Assembly: GCF_000332075.2 (NCBI RefSeq)
Contig: NZ_ALVU02000001.1
Coordinates: 3,050,324-3,114,323, forward strand
Length of the DNA stretch: 64,000 nt
Origin: Synechocystis sp. PCC 7509
GTDB taxonomy: Bacteria; Cyanobacteriota; Cyanobacteriia; Cyanobacteriales; Chroococcidiopsidaceae
Direction of reading: 5' to 3'
The notes under the pieces are model-generated. The model worked only from the letters and a program-made list of their open reading frames with translations. It was not told where the DNA came from and searched no databases. Made by a program: the position numbers and the translations under genes. Shown piece by piece: positions 1 to 9,266 of this stretch. Positions within the stretch are counted from its first letter, which is position 1. Each line of letters starts with the position of its first letter.

Positions 1-2
1 GA

Positions 3-821
3 GTAGAACCCGATTTGATGCCGCAATTTATTTTACTATCCGATCCCTTTTCTAGTAAGATTAACGATTTATTACAAGGTCTTGACTTTGCTTATCCAGG
101 TTCGGTAGTTGTGGGCGGATTGGCTAGTGGTGGCTCAAATCCTGGAGTTACAGGCTTATTTTGCAACGGATGTCTTTACCGCGAGGGAACAGTAGGAGTT
201 GCTTTAAGTGGCAATATTGTTTTAGAAACGATTGTAGCTCAAGGCTGTAGACCCATTGGCAAGCCTTATCAAGTAAGTTCGAGCGATCGCAATATTATCT
301 TAGAATTAGACGAAAAGCCGCCTTTGACGCAACTGCGGCAATTAATTGAAAGTTTGAACGAAGAAGACCAACGCCTGGCGCAAACAGCTTTATTTGTTGG
401 CGTGACGCGGGATGAATTTAAGCAAAATTTGGGACAGGGAGATTTTTTGATTCGTAACTTGTTAGGAGTAGATCCTAACGCCGGAGCGATCGCAATTGGC
501 GATCGCATTCGTCCAGGTCAACGAATTCAATTCCACCTGCGCGATGCTCAAACTTCGGCAGAAGATTTAGAATGGTGGTTGCAAAAATATCAAAAGTCTC
601 ATCAATCCCAGCCTAGCGAAGCGGGTGCTTTGATGTTTGCTTGTTTGGGACGCGGAGAAGGTTTGTATGGAAAGCCAAATTTTGATTCAGGACTATTTCA
701 ACGCTATTTAAGCGATATTCCTTTGGGTGGTTTTTTCTGTAGCGGTGAAATTGGCCCCGTTAGTGGCAATACTTTTTTACATGGCTACACTTCGGTATTT
801 GGTATTTGTCGTCAACCTTAA
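3..821 (+). CDS. FIST domain sensor protein, 5' end outside window
   Basis: The reading frame is open to the left edge, so the N-terminus is missing; about 270 residues remain. The visible part is the end of a FIST N domain followed by a FIST C domain. FIST proteins are thought to be intracellular small-ligand (possibly amino-acid-like) sensors linked to signal transduction. Supporting stretches are VVGGLASGG near the start, the IAIGDRIRPGQRIQFHLRD segment, and the closing part with FACLGRGEGLYG and GGFFCSGEIGPV. An internal Met lies close to the left edge but is unlikely to be the true start because the conserved domain extends upstream. The gene ends 17 bp before trmB on the same strand, so the two may be co-transcribed. 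Confidence 0.85.
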   Translation, partial: VEPDLMPQFILLSDPFSSKINDLLQGLDFAYPGSVVVGGLASGGSNPGVTGLFCNGCLYREGTVGVALSGNIVLETIVAQGCRPIGKPYQVSSSDRNIILELDEKPPLTQLRQLIESLNEEDQRLAQTALFVGVTRDEFKQNLGQGDFLIRNLLGVDPNAGAIAIGDRIRPGQRIQFHLRDAQTSAEDLEWWLQKYQKSHQSQPSEAGALMFACLGRGEGLYGKPNFDSGLFQRYLSDIPLGGFFCSGEIGPVSGNTFLHGYTSVFGICRQP

Positions 822-838
822 AAAATAGAGAGTTTTAA

Positions 839-1474
839 TTGTCACCTGTTCGAGTTCGTCAGCACGTCAATCCGTTAGCTATCAAGTATATAACGCCAAT
901 TTTGCCTCTAGATTGGCAGCAGATATATACAAATCCTACTCAACCGTTACATTTAGATATTGGTTGCGCTAGAGGACAGTTTTTGCTAGATATGGCAAAA
1001 CTAGAACCTAATTGGAATTATTTGGGGTTAGAAATTCGCTCTGTTTTGGTAGAAGATGCGATTTCAACTACTCGTAAGCTAAATCTAACTAATTTGCATT
1101 ATTTATTTTGCAACGTTAATAACTCCTTAGAACCCCTACTAAAATCTCTCTCTCCAGGCACGTTACAGCGCGTCACCATCCAGTTTCCCGATCCTTGGTT
1201 CAAAAATCGTCACGCCAAAAGGCGAATGTTGCAGCCGCCATTAGTGGCAGAATTGGCAACTTATTTAGCTAGTGGTGGCATGGTGTTTTTGCAATCAGAT
1301 ATTGAGGGATTATTATTAGAAATGCGCGATCGCTTTGCTAGTCACCCAGATTTTACATTGCAAAGTCTAGAACCCTTACTAACACCTAATCCTTTACCTA
1401 TAGCCACCGAAAGAGAACAGACGACTTTATCGCGCGGTGAACCTGTTTATCGGGCAATATTTAGCCGTCGTTAA
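839..1474 (+). CDS. trmB: tRNA (guanine-N7-)-methyltransferase
   Basis: This 211-residue protein methylates N7 of G46 in the variable loop of tRNAs, using S-adenosylmethionine. The sequence shows the family N-terminus RVRQHVNPL, the SAM-binding motif LDIGCARGQFLLDMA, and the conserved QFPDPWFKNRHAKRR block, which carries the tRNA/guanine-contacting residues. The start is a TTG (position 839), chosen because the conserved RVRQH block begins five codons later and no ATG precedes it. It overlaps the 3' end of the convergent glycosyltransferase gene by 4 bp. The length is normal for the family. Confidence 0.95.
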   Translation: MSPVRVRQHVNPLAIKYITPILPLDWQQIYTNPTQPLHLDIGCARGQFLLDMAKLEPNWNYLGLEIRSVLVEDAISTTRKLNLTNLHYLFCNVNNSLEPLLKSLSPGTLQRVTIQFPDPWFKNRHAKRRMLQPPLVAELATYLASGGMVFLQSDIEGLLLEMRDRFASHPDFTLQSLEPLLTPNPLPIATEREQTTLSRGEPVYRAIFSRR

Positions 1475-2976
1475 ATCCAATTAGGTAGCAATTGCTTTAT
1501 CCATAACGGTAGTTGCGAGTAATCAAAGTAAGGTAAACGCCAGCGATATTCTTGTAAAGATAAGGGTAAACCCAAATAAACGGGCATCCAGAAGACAAAA
1601 GCTAAAAGGATTAATAAAATAGTTGTTAATCCTAGAATGCGGACGGAGGAGCGATAACTTTGCAGCCAGTTATTTATAAAATACGCGATCGCCAGTCCCG
1701 AAAATACCGAAGCGCCCATATAGTGATAAATAAACGTACAGCGCGTTACTGGAATCCAAGGTAGCAAATTAGCCAGCCAGTTGAGGACTAAATATAAAAT
1801 AATCCAGTTGTCGGTAACTTGGCGATCGCTAATTTGGGAAAATAAGCTAAATTTTTGCGTAGACGGGCTATGGCGCAGTACCAACCACAGCATATAAAAA
1901 ATCGCGGCGGTAGACAGCCACCACAACACCGGATTGCCCATCGCATGAACATCATAAATTATTTTTCCGGTGGTTGCAGGCAACGATGGACTATTAAAGG
2001 ACAATGGTTCGCTAATACTTCCCGCCGTGCGATACAAGTAGGCGACAGGACGCAACATCAATAGCCAGGTGTACCAATCGGAACAATAAGGATGTACTTT
2101 TGCGCCATCGCCGATTCTTTCGTGATAAGACAAAATTTGTTTCTGCATATCCCAAAAGTTGGGCGTAGGATTTTGTTGCAGGTGAGGTATCCAAGCTAGG
2201 CTATAAACGGCAACGGGGATAATTGCTAAGTAAACTAAAAGGTGTCCAATTTTAAGCTGACTGAGGTTTTGTAAAGGTGTAGTGTTACGGCGACCTATAT
2301 AAGCATTTTTGAGCGTATTTAGCCATTTAATCGCTAAAGCTGCCAGCCAAAGCAGATAAATTCCCAGTAAAAACCATAATCCATTCCACTTAACTGCTGC
2401 TGATGCACCAAACCACACGCCAGCGAGGGCTAGATAGAGGCTGCGTTTAATGCCATGATGTTTTAGTCCAAATAATACAAACAACTGCCCTAGTAGCCCA
2501 AAAATCACTAGATAGATGTTATTTAAAGCGTAACGGGACTCTACTAAAAATAAGCCATCGGTGGCGGCAAATAAGGCAGCAATTAGCGCGTAACTACGGC
2601 GTAAACTAATTTGATAAGCGATCGCCGCGATAACTAAAGGAATAAACGAGCCTGTAAACGCGTTAATCCAGCGATAACTCCAAGTAGAACGCACTGAACC
2701 CGTTAAATTATTTACGGTATCTTGACCAATGGGAAGATGAGTACCGATCCAAATCCCAATCGCAATAATATACTGACTTAAAGGTGGATGAGCGTTGAAA
2801 AACTTGGTATTTGTTAGATAGTTGTTGGCAAACTTAGCATAGTAAACCTCATCAAAGACAAGAGTATTAAAGCGCCCTAATCCCCAAAATCGCAGGATAA
2901 TTGAGAGTAAAAATACCACCGCTAAACCAATCCAAAACCAAGGAGTTGAGTTAGGGCGCTTGTTAGATGCAAACAT
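1471..2976 (-). CDS. GT39-type membrane glycosyltransferase (protein mannosyltransferase-like)
   Basis: A 501-residue polytopic membrane protein of the dolichyl-phosphate-mannose-protein mannosyltransferase (PMT/GT-C) type. It would transfer a sugar from a lipid-phosphate donor to a protein or glycolipid on the outer face of the membrane. The N-terminal helix is followed by an exposed acidic loop with FDEVYYAKFA and NAHPPLSQY, the position of the catalytic Asp-Glu motif in this superfamily. About ten hydrophobic helices follow, with the loop WDMQKQILSYHERIGDGAKVH between them. It begins 34 bp downstream of the ppsA stop on the same strand, so readthrough from ppsA is possible. The natural substrate cannot be told from sequence. 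Confidence 0.88.
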   Translation of the reverse strand: MFASNKRPNSTPWFWIGLAVVFLLSIILRFWGLGRFNTLVFDEVYYAKFANNYLTNTKFFNAHPPLSQYIIAIGIWIGTHLPIGQDTVNNLTGSVRSTWSYRWINAFTGSFIPLVIAAIAYQISLRRSYALIAALFAATDGLFLVESRYALNNIYLVIFGLLGQLFVLFGLKHHGIKRSLYLALAGVWFGASAAVKWNGLWFLLGIYLLWLAALAIKWLNTLKNAYIGRRNTTPLQNLSQLKIGHLLVYLAIIPVAVYSLAWIPHLQQNPTPNFWDMQKQILSYHERIGDGAKVHPYCSDWYTWLLMLRPVAYLYRTAGSISEPLSFNSPSLPATTGKIIYDVHAMGNPVLWWLSTAAIFYMLWLVLRHSPSTQKFSLFSQISDRQVTDNWIILYLVLNWLANLLPWIPVTRCTFIYHYMGASVFSGLAIAYFINNWLQSYRSSVRILGLTTILLILLAFVFWMPVYLGLPLSLQEYRWRLPYFDYSQLPLWIKQLLPNWI

Positions 2977-3010
2977 ATTACAAGGATTCTTAGCTCAAAG
3001 GATATTCAAA

Positions 3011-5446
3011 CTAAGATACCTTTTCTGCGTCCGCTACTATCAGCAATGTCTTAAGTACCGAATCGGGATTGAGACTAATTGAATCAATACCTTGTTCGAC
3101 TAGAAACTTAGCAAACTCTGGGTAATCGCTGGGTGCTTGACCACAGATACCAATTTTGCGATGATTTTTTTTAGCTGATGCGATCGCTAATTGAATCATT
3201 CGCTTTACTCCCTCGTTACGTTCGTCAAATAAATGAGCAACTAAAGATGAATCTCTATCTATACCTAAAGTGAGTTGCGTTAAATCATTTGAACCAACCG
3301 AAAAACCGTCAAATACTTGACTAAATTCGTCCGCCATAATTACATTACTGGGCAATTCGCACATTACATAAACTTCTAACCCGTTAACTCCTCTTTCTAA
3401 ACCGTGTTTTGCCATCTCTGCAATGACGCGCTTCCCTTCATCGGGGGTACGACAAAAGGGAATCATCGGAATAACGTTTGTTAAACCCATTTCATCCCGT
3501 ACCCGTTTTAAGGCGTGACATTCTAGCGCGTAAGCTTCCCGGTAACGTTCATCATAGTAGCGACTTGCACCACGCCAACCAAGCATTGGGTTTTCTTCTT
3601 TGGGTTCAAACTGTTTTCCACCCAATAAATTAGCGTATTCGTTGGTCTTAAAGTCACTCATCCGCACTATGACAGGGTTGGGATAAAATGCTGATGCGAT
3701 CGTTGCTACTCCCCGTGCTAATTTATCGATAAAATACTGGGGTTTATATTCGTATAGTTGCGTTAGCTGGGCAATTTTTGCTTTAACGGTTTCATCGTCT
3801 AACTTGTTGTAGTGAATCAAAGCCAGTGGATGTACTTGAATATAGTTAGCAATAATAAATTCTAACCGCGCCAATCCTACGCCATCGTTAGGAATCGCCG
3901 AAAAACTAAAAGCTTCGGCGGGATTTCCCACATTCATCAAAATTTTAGTGCGAGTATGGGGTAAGTTTTCTAAAGGTACTTCCCTAACTTCAAAAGGTAA
4001 TAACCCCGCATAAACTCGTCCTTCTTCCCCTTCAGCGCAAGAAATAGTTACTTCTTGACCAGGTTTTAAAACTTCTGTGGCATTATTAGTACCAACGATC
4101 GCCGGAATCCCCATTTCTCTAGCAATAATCGCTGCATGACAGGTTTTACCACCAGAATTAGTAACGATCGCACTAGCTTTTTTCATTATTGGCTCCCAAT
4201 CGGGATCGGTGCGATGGGTAACTAATACTTCTCCCGCGCGAAATTGGTCAATTTTATTAATATCTACAACGATCCTAGCTTTTCCTTGACCGATTGCTTC
4301 TCCCACACTACGACCGCTAATTAAGGGCGATCGCGCATCTTTTTCTGTAAAATGATAACTACGTAAGATATTTTGGGATTTTTGTGATTGTACGGTTTCT
4401 GGTCTTGCTTGAACGATAAATAATTCCCCAGTAATCCCATCTTTCGCCCATTCCATATCCATCGGTGTATATTGATTACGGATTTGGCTGTAATGATCTT
4501 CAATTTCGCACGCCCATTTTGCTAGTTGTAAAATCTCCTCATCTTCTAAGGCATATTTGGCGCGGCTTACTTCATCTACCAATAGATTTTTAGTAAACTT
4601 AGAACCGTCATCGTAGACCATTTTTAGCTCTTTGCTACCAATTCTTTTTTTTAAAATTGGGCGGAATCCTTGCTTTAAAGTCGGCTTAAATACATTGTAT
4701 TCATCGGGATTGACAGCGCCTTGAACGACATTTTCCCCCAATCCATAAGCCGCAGAAATTAGTACAGCGTTTTTAAAGCCTGTTTCGGTATCAATAGAAA
4801 ACATTACCCCCGAAGCCGCTAAATCGGAACGTACCATTTTTTGTACGCCCACTGAAAGCGCTACTTCTAGATGGTCAAAACCTCTATGATGGCGATAGGA
4901 AATTGCGCGATCAGTAAATAAAGAAGCAAAGCAACGATGGCAAGCGGCTAAAACTCCTGGGGTAGTATGGACATTGAGATAAGTTTCCTGTTGTCCCGCA
5001 AAACTCGCATCGGGTAAATCTTCCGCCGTCGCGCTAGAACGTACCGCAACATCTGTTTCGATACCATAGATTTGACATAATTGCAAGTAGCTTTGAGCGA
5101 TCGCCTCTGTTAGTTCTACAGGAAAGGCGGTTTGCATAATTAGACTTCGCGCTTGTTTTCCTGCTTGCTGCAACTTATGCACATCATCTATATCTAAGGT
5201 TGCAAATAAGCTGCTTAATTTTGCTTTTAACCCAGCTTGCTCAATAAAGTAGCGAAAAGCATAAGCTGTAGTTGCAAATCCGTCAGGAACTTTTACGCCA
5301 CTCGGAACTAATTGCTGGATCATTTCTCCTAAAGAGGCATTTTTTCCCCCTACTAAAGCAATATCACTAATTCCGACTTGATTAAACCATAAAATTAGCG
5401 ATCGCTCTTTAGAGGATAAAGAATTTTCTTGCATCACTACAACCAT
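3011..5446 (-). CDS. ppsA: Phosphoenolpyruvate synthase
   Basis: An 811-residue enzyme that converts pyruvate, ATP and water to PEP, AMP and phosphate in gluconeogenesis. All domains are present in order: the N-terminal ATP-grasp PEP/pyruvate-binding domain (GGKNASLGEM near residue 34, VRSSATAEDLPDASFAGQQE), the central swivelling phosphohistidine domain (GGKTCHAAIIAREMG with the catalytic His), and the C-terminal TIM-barrel PEP-utiliser domain (SVGSNDLTQLTLGIDRD, GICGQAPSD). The length is normal. An alternative start four codons in (at MQEN) is equally plausible. The 296 bp upstream should hold its promoter. Confidence 0.97.
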   Translation of the reverse strand: MVVVMQENSLSSKERSLILWFNQVGISDIALVGGKNASLGEMIQQLVPSGVKVPDGFATTAYAFRYFIEQAGLKAKLSSLFATLDIDDVHKLQQAGKQARSLIMQTAFPVELTEAIAQSYLQLCQIYGIETDVAVRSSATAEDLPDASFAGQQETYLNVHTTPGVLAACHRCFASLFTDRAISYRHHRGFDHLEVALSVGVQKMVRSDLAASGVMFSIDTETGFKNAVLISAAYGLGENVVQGAVNPDEYNVFKPTLKQGFRPILKKRIGSKELKMVYDDGSKFTKNLLVDEVSRAKYALEDEEILQLAKWACEIEDHYSQIRNQYTPMDMEWAKDGITGELFIVQARPETVQSQKSQNILRSYHFTEKDARSPLISGRSVGEAIGQGKARIVVDINKIDQFRAGEVLVTHRTDPDWEPIMKKASAIVTNSGGKTCHAAIIAREMGIPAIVGTNNATEVLKPGQEVTISCAEGEEGRVYAGLLPFEVREVPLENLPHTRTKILMNVGNPAEAFSFSAIPNDGVGLARLEFIIANYIQVHPLALIHYNKLDDETVKAKIAQLTQLYEYKPQYFIDKLARGVATIASAFYPNPVIVRMSDFKTNEYANLLGGKQFEPKEENPMLGWRGASRYYDERYREAYALECHALKRVRDEMGLTNVIPMIPFCRTPDEGKRVIAEMAKHGLERGVNGLEVYVMCELPSNVIMADEFSQVFDGFSVGSNDLTQLTLGIDRDSSLVAHLFDERNEGVKRMIQLAIASAKKNHRKIGICGQAPSDYPEFAKFLVEQGIDSISLNPDSVLKTLLIVADAEKVS

Positions 5447-5576
5447 ATCTTTCCTCTACTTTGATTTTTTATGCTCATAATTACCAGTTTAAGCAAGAAT
5501 AATTAAAACTATTTGACTATTTATTACTTCTTTTATAAAAATATGTAACAAGTAACATTTTTAAACTATCTTAACA

Positions 5577-5610
5577 ATAAAAAAAAGTGCCAATATTTAG
5601 ATTTGACACT
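5577..5610 (-). terminator. Intrinsic terminator downstream of the DUF2330 operon
   Basis: Read on the minus strand, AGTGTCAAA pairs with TTGGCACT (one mismatch) across a loop of about eight bases, followed directly by a run of eight Ts. It lies about 130 bp downstream of the DUF2330 stop codon and upstream of the ppsA promoter region, so it would separate the two minus-strand units. Confidence 0.6.
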
Positions 5611-5649
5611 CATGCTTTATTTAGTAGCTTGATAGTATGAAAAAATACT

Positions 5650-5706
5650 ATAGCAATCCTAAATAAATTGGTAATGTGGTAGAGGTGCAATGCATTGCGA
5701 CCCTAC
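5650..5706. repeat. Dispersed palindromic repeat, copy 1
   Basis: Begins with ATAGCAATCCTAAAT and ends in an imperfect 28 bp palindrome centred on GCAATGCATTGC. A second copy with a perfect palindrome lies at 60804-60857. The rest of the 5447-5742 gap holds only the terminator above and AT-rich DNA with no gene. Confidence 0.7.
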
Positions 5707-5742
5707 TATTAAATTGTGATTTAAACTACAGACAAAACTACT

Positions 5743-7074
5743 TTACCAAAACAAAAATGTACGCCACCAAGGAGTAGATGAACTTTCGGGAACATTATTT
5801 CTTTTGCGAATATCTTGAATTTTCCATCCAGTCAGCCTCGCTAGAGTTTGCGATTCTTGTTCAAATCTGCGAGACAAAGACCTTTGATACTGTCTTCCAG
5901 CATCGCATTTAGCTTCGCCTTGAAAAGGATGATGCAAAACATATCTACCTTGAAAAAATTGATTATTGGCGGTTTCTTGAAACATCAAATCTTCAGGAAA
6001 CTTATCACGGCTATAACGAACGTGTAAGCGAGTAAGAAATACATTACTATTAGCCGATGAATCTAACCAAAAAACGCCAGCTTTTCGCAACTCCTCCGGG
6101 TTTAAAGGTTCGGCTGAACAAGGATCGCAACTATTCATATTCCAAGCATATTCAAGAAAAGCTACTTTTTTATCTTCCTTAGTATAAGCTGTTTGAAACA
6201 TTGACTTATAAAAGCCACCAAATTCATCTTTAACAAACAAAGGAATATCCGCATCGGAAGGAATATTTACAGTACGATAATTTGTTAGTTCTGCTTGTCC
6301 TTTTGGCGACAAAATATAAACAAGTAAATCTTGCTCATTTGTAGAATTTATCATACCTAAACGAATAGGCAACATAAATTTAGGCGACTCAAAAGCCATC
6401 ATTAATGGTCGGAGAAATTCGTAACCAGACTTATCAAACTCTGCTAAGTTTACCTTGGCAACAAAAAACTTCATTTTTTGGCGAATGTAAGGTTGCAATA
6501 GTTGTTTTGCACCTTGAGGAAGTTTGTAACCATTAATATTTAACCAAGTTTCTAAACCATTAGATTCTTTGGCACTAAGAACAACAATATCGTACTCGCC
6601 GACAGTAAACTTAGCTTCTACTGTAACTCCTAAAGAGCGATCGCGTCTTCTACTAACGTTAGATTCTAACGCTGCTGGCGCTTGTGCTGATTGTCTAATC
6701 GAATCCCCTTCAAAATAGTTAGTTGCACAAGGATCTTCATCAAAGTATTCTACTAACCTAGGAGCGCTAAAAGCATCTAATCTTTCGATAACTTTACTGT
6801 CTCCAACCCGGACTTGATCGGCTTTTAAAACTACGGGTACAGGGACAACCAACGCAAAATCTTTGACATCGCCTTGATAGTCATTTGCCATAGTTAAAAC
6901 TGTGCGGTTGCCATCACGAGCAATTACTACTTGAGAAGCTTTATTATAAAGCTTGGCATCGGCTTTAGAAACATAAAATCCGCAAAATGCCCATGCACTA
7001 GGAACAAAACAAATAATAGTTATAAGAACTACTATTAATAACTTTGATAATCGTTTAAACACAAACACCTCCAA
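5743..7074 (-). CDS. DUF2330 domain exported protein
   Basis: This 443-residue protein starts with a signal peptide: a hydrophobic run LLIVVLITIICFVPSAWA, then FCGFYV with a conserved Cys after the likely cleavage point. The rest matches the DUF2330 family, including DFALVVPVPVVL, VEYFDEDPC, and the late Cys-containing MNSCDPCSAEPL and LHVRYSRDKFPEDLMF segments. Its function is unknown. Conserved cysteine pairs and an extracytoplasmic location suggest a disulfide-containing periplasmic or surface protein. It lies 5 bp downstream of the NqrB/RnfD-like gene on the same strand, so the two form an operon. Confidence 0.85.
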   Translation of the reverse strand: MEVFVFKRLSKLLIVVLITIICFVPSAWAFCGFYVSKADAKLYNKASQVVIARDGNRTVLTMANDYQGDVKDFALVVPVPVVLKADQVRVGDSKVIERLDAFSAPRLVEYFDEDPCATNYFEGDSIRQSAQAPAALESNVSRRRDRSLGVTVEAKFTVGEYDIVVLSAKESNGLETWLNINGYKLPQGAKQLLQPYIRQKMKFFVAKVNLAEFDKSGYEFLRPLMMAFESPKFMLPIRLGMINSTNEQDLLVYILSPKGQAELTNYRTVNIPSDADIPLFVKDEFGGFYKSMFQTAYTKEDKKVAFLEYAWNMNSCDPCSAEPLNPEELRKAGVFWLDSSANSNVFLTRLHVRYSRDKFPEDLMFQETANNQFFQGRYVLHHPFQGEAKCDAGRQYQRSLSRRFEQESQTLARLTGWKIQDIRKRNNVPESSSTPWWRTFLFW

Positions 7075-7079
7075 AAGAA

Positions 7080-7958
7080 TTACAAAACATTAGTTTTTAC
7101 TGTAAGTAATGAACTATCATTTGCTTGTAGCCAAGTAAATCTTGGTGCAGTCCAAATAATATCTAAAATAACTGTTAATGGCGCAAGGGCAAATAATGCC
7201 CAAAAAATAGCCGTAGGAAGAAAGAATTGATTTCGCAAAATAAAAGTTAACCCCGCAATACAAACTACCCAAATATAACGACCGCTTTTAGTATTAGGAA
7301 TTGAACGCGGATCGGTGAGCATAAACAAAGCAAATAACAATAAAGAACCGCTCATTAACCGATGTAAAAATACATCTGAAGTCCAGCCTAACCAAATATT
7401 TCTAACCGCTTCTAAGCCAGCGTAAGTACCTAAAAAAACAACACTTGTATCCCATCTTCCTACTTGTTTTAAAATAATTCCACCCGTACCAAAAAACAAC
7501 AGCGCATACCACCAATCGTCACCCCATTGTCCCGGTGAAACCCAAGCGTCTGAGGTTAGAGTTAAAACTGAAATAATCCCAAAATTAGCAGGATTGAAAA
7601 AATGTTTGTCATTAGCTTTAAAAATGAACTTACTAGAAATTGCTAAAAATCCTGCTAATACCATTGTTAAGTAACTATCAGCACGTAACAGCAAACTTAA
7701 TCCCAAGGCTGTAATTATTGCACTTCTCAGCGAAGAAAGCTTTAAAGGATTAGATAAACTGAGCTTTTTAGTGGATAAATAGGTTTTTAGTTCTTCATTA
7801 AACCACTGACTAATCAAGCAAGTTAGTAGCAATACTATAATTAGTTCGGGTTTTAACGTCCAATCTTTGGTACTAATACCTAAAATCAGGAAACTAGACA
7901 AAAATAATATTTGATAGTCGCGGACATCTTTAAAAAGCATGAGTTGTACAAGTAACAA
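7080..7958 (-). CDS. RnfD/NqrB-like membrane protein
   Basis: A 292-residue integral membrane protein with about nine hydrophobic helices, resembling the NqrB/RnfD subunit of sodium- or proton-coupled electron-transport complexes. The best matches are the ANFGI segment, the glycine-rich helix before RWDTSVVF, and MLTDPRSIPNTKSGR, which sits where the covalent-flavin region lies in the family. The genes for the other Rnf or Nqr subunits are absent here. Its only partner is the downstream DUF2330 gene, so a separate redox or flavin role with DUF2330 is more likely than an Rnf complex. This is inference from synteny. Confidence 0.75.
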   Translation of the reverse strand: MLLVQLMLFKDVRDYQILFLSSFLILGISTKDWTLKPELIIVLLLTCLISQWFNEELKTYLSTKKLSLSNPLKLSSLRSAIITALGLSLLLRADSYLTMVLAGFLAISSKFIFKANDKHFFNPANFGIISVLTLTSDAWVSPGQWGDDWWYALLFFGTGGIILKQVGRWDTSVVFLGTYAGLEAVRNIWLGWTSDVFLHRLMSGSLLLFALFMLTDPRSIPNTKSGRYIWVVCIAGLTFILRNQFFLPTAIFWALFALAPLTVILDIIWTAPRFTWLQANDSSLLTVKTNVL

Positions 7959-8324
7959 AAACTTAGCTTAAAAATGTAATTGTTGCTAGTATGGCTGGTA
8001 AAAAAATAGATTAGCTAACTGTTACACAAAATGTAACACCCTAAGTAAAAATACATATTAATGCTGATTGAGGCGATCGCGCTTATACCATGATGCCAAG
8101 CTTACAGTTATATTTATTAGACAGTGATAAGGACTTTACGATCCTTCATCGCCCAATCTTCTATGTAACTATCAAGAAGCATAGTATCCCAAGAATTGTA
8201 TAACTTTTACCTCAGCAAAATTACTCGCTGTCCTACCCGAATCTAGAGATTTGCTTACCTAGTCGTGTCTACTTGGGATTCGACTTTCCCTAGACTATAC
8301 CTTTTGCAACAATAGGCTTCAAGA
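7959..8324. other. Intergenic stretch without a recognisable gene
   Basis: About 366 bp. It would hold the promoter of the NqrB/RnfD-like gene, with an imperfect palindrome TGTTACACAAAATGTAACA near 8020, one HIP1 site, and at its far right (about 8292-8310) a degraded inverted-repeat end of the neighbouring IS5 remnant. I see no intact reading frame or RNA gene. Confidence 0.4.
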
Positions 8325-8677
8325 TTAATTTGCATTTAAGTTAAGCTCATAATTATAAATAGTAGCTATTAAATTAAACCTTAATCCAAATCGTTTCCTT
8401 CTATTTCTATATCGCCCTTGTAAAATCCTAAATCTTTTCAGATGGGCAAAAACATTCTCAATAATTATTCTCTCTTTCGCTAATTTTCTATTCTCTATTC
8501 TCTCTGCTACAGAAAGCTTACCTTCTCTTGGCTTCTTTTTAGGGGGTTGACTAAAATGATAATACTTTTTAATTTCTTTATATCCTTTATCTGCTAGACA
8601 TCTAACCTCCCTTTTAATTCTGATTAAACTTCTTTTATATAACTTAAAATCATATTCAGAACGTTTGCCATAGTGCG

Positions 8678-8712
8678 GCATCTTTTCGGGGGAATCCTTC
8701 CTCCGAAAAATG
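8678..8712. repeat. Small palindromic insertion B inside the transposase remnant
   Basis: Arms GCATCTTTTCGG and CCGAAAAATGC enclose a core GGGGAATCCTTCC. Comparison with the intact transposase at 45238-45693 shows about 42 bp of extra sequence here, equivalent to 14 residues, so the reading frame is kept. It belongs to the same family as 9013-9055 and 45432-45469. Confidence 0.7.
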
Positions 8713-9012
8713 CTTTCTGCACATAGCATTTCTCCATTTTTTTGCTCGACAACTACTTGAGCTTTCAAAGTATGGATTTTTTTCTTGCCGCTATAATAGC
8801 TTTTTTGTTTTTTTGGGTCTTTCTATGGGAGTTTCACTTACATCTATTACTACCGTTTCTAACTGACAATCATCAGAAATTAAACTTTTTTGCCTAGGAG
8901 TCTTAGTTGAGCGGCTTTAATTAATATGTTTTCTATTTTTTGAGTAATTCGGTAGGCTGTAGACTCGTTTATTCCCCAAGTAGCACCTAAATGAAAAAAA
9001 GTTCTGTCCTCT

Positions 9013-9055
9013 CGTAAAGCTCTGTGGGGGAAGCTTCCACTCGCGTGACTTTACG
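9013..9055. repeat. Small palindromic insertion A inside the transposase remnant
   Basis: The ends CGTAAAG and CTTTACG are perfect inverted repeats. The core is GTGGGGGAAGCTTCCAC. About 41 bp are absent from the intact homologue at the matching place (near 44988). The insert is flanked by a possible TTTACG duplication. Confidence 0.7.
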
Positions 9056-9266
9056 TAAATATTCTAAAACTATTAAGATTTTGTCTTCTATCCTTAGTTT
9101 TGGCGGTCTACCAGTTTTCTCCCGTAATTTTTCCGATGACTTGACTATTTATACTATTTGATTAAAGGTATCAAAATGTACTCCATTCAAACGTTTAAAG
9201 TCTTTCGCCTTTAAATTCTTTACTTTTTTATAAGTCACTTTCACTTCTACTTAGTCACTTCTCTAT

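Larger units (their letters stand above)
8325..9238 (-). pseudogene. IS5-family (DDE_Tnp_4) transposase remnant, copy 1
   Basis: A decayed copy of the same transposase as the intact element at 44744-45717. The 3' half (8325-8768) still encodes 147 residues with CLADKGYKEIKK and the IIENVFAHLKRFRILQGRYRNRRKRFG block that carries the last catalytic Glu. The 5' half has several frameshifts. Relative to the intact copy it carries two extra palindromic inserts, at about 8678-8712 and 9013-9055. The terminal repeats are too degraded to place exactly. Confidence 0.85.
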
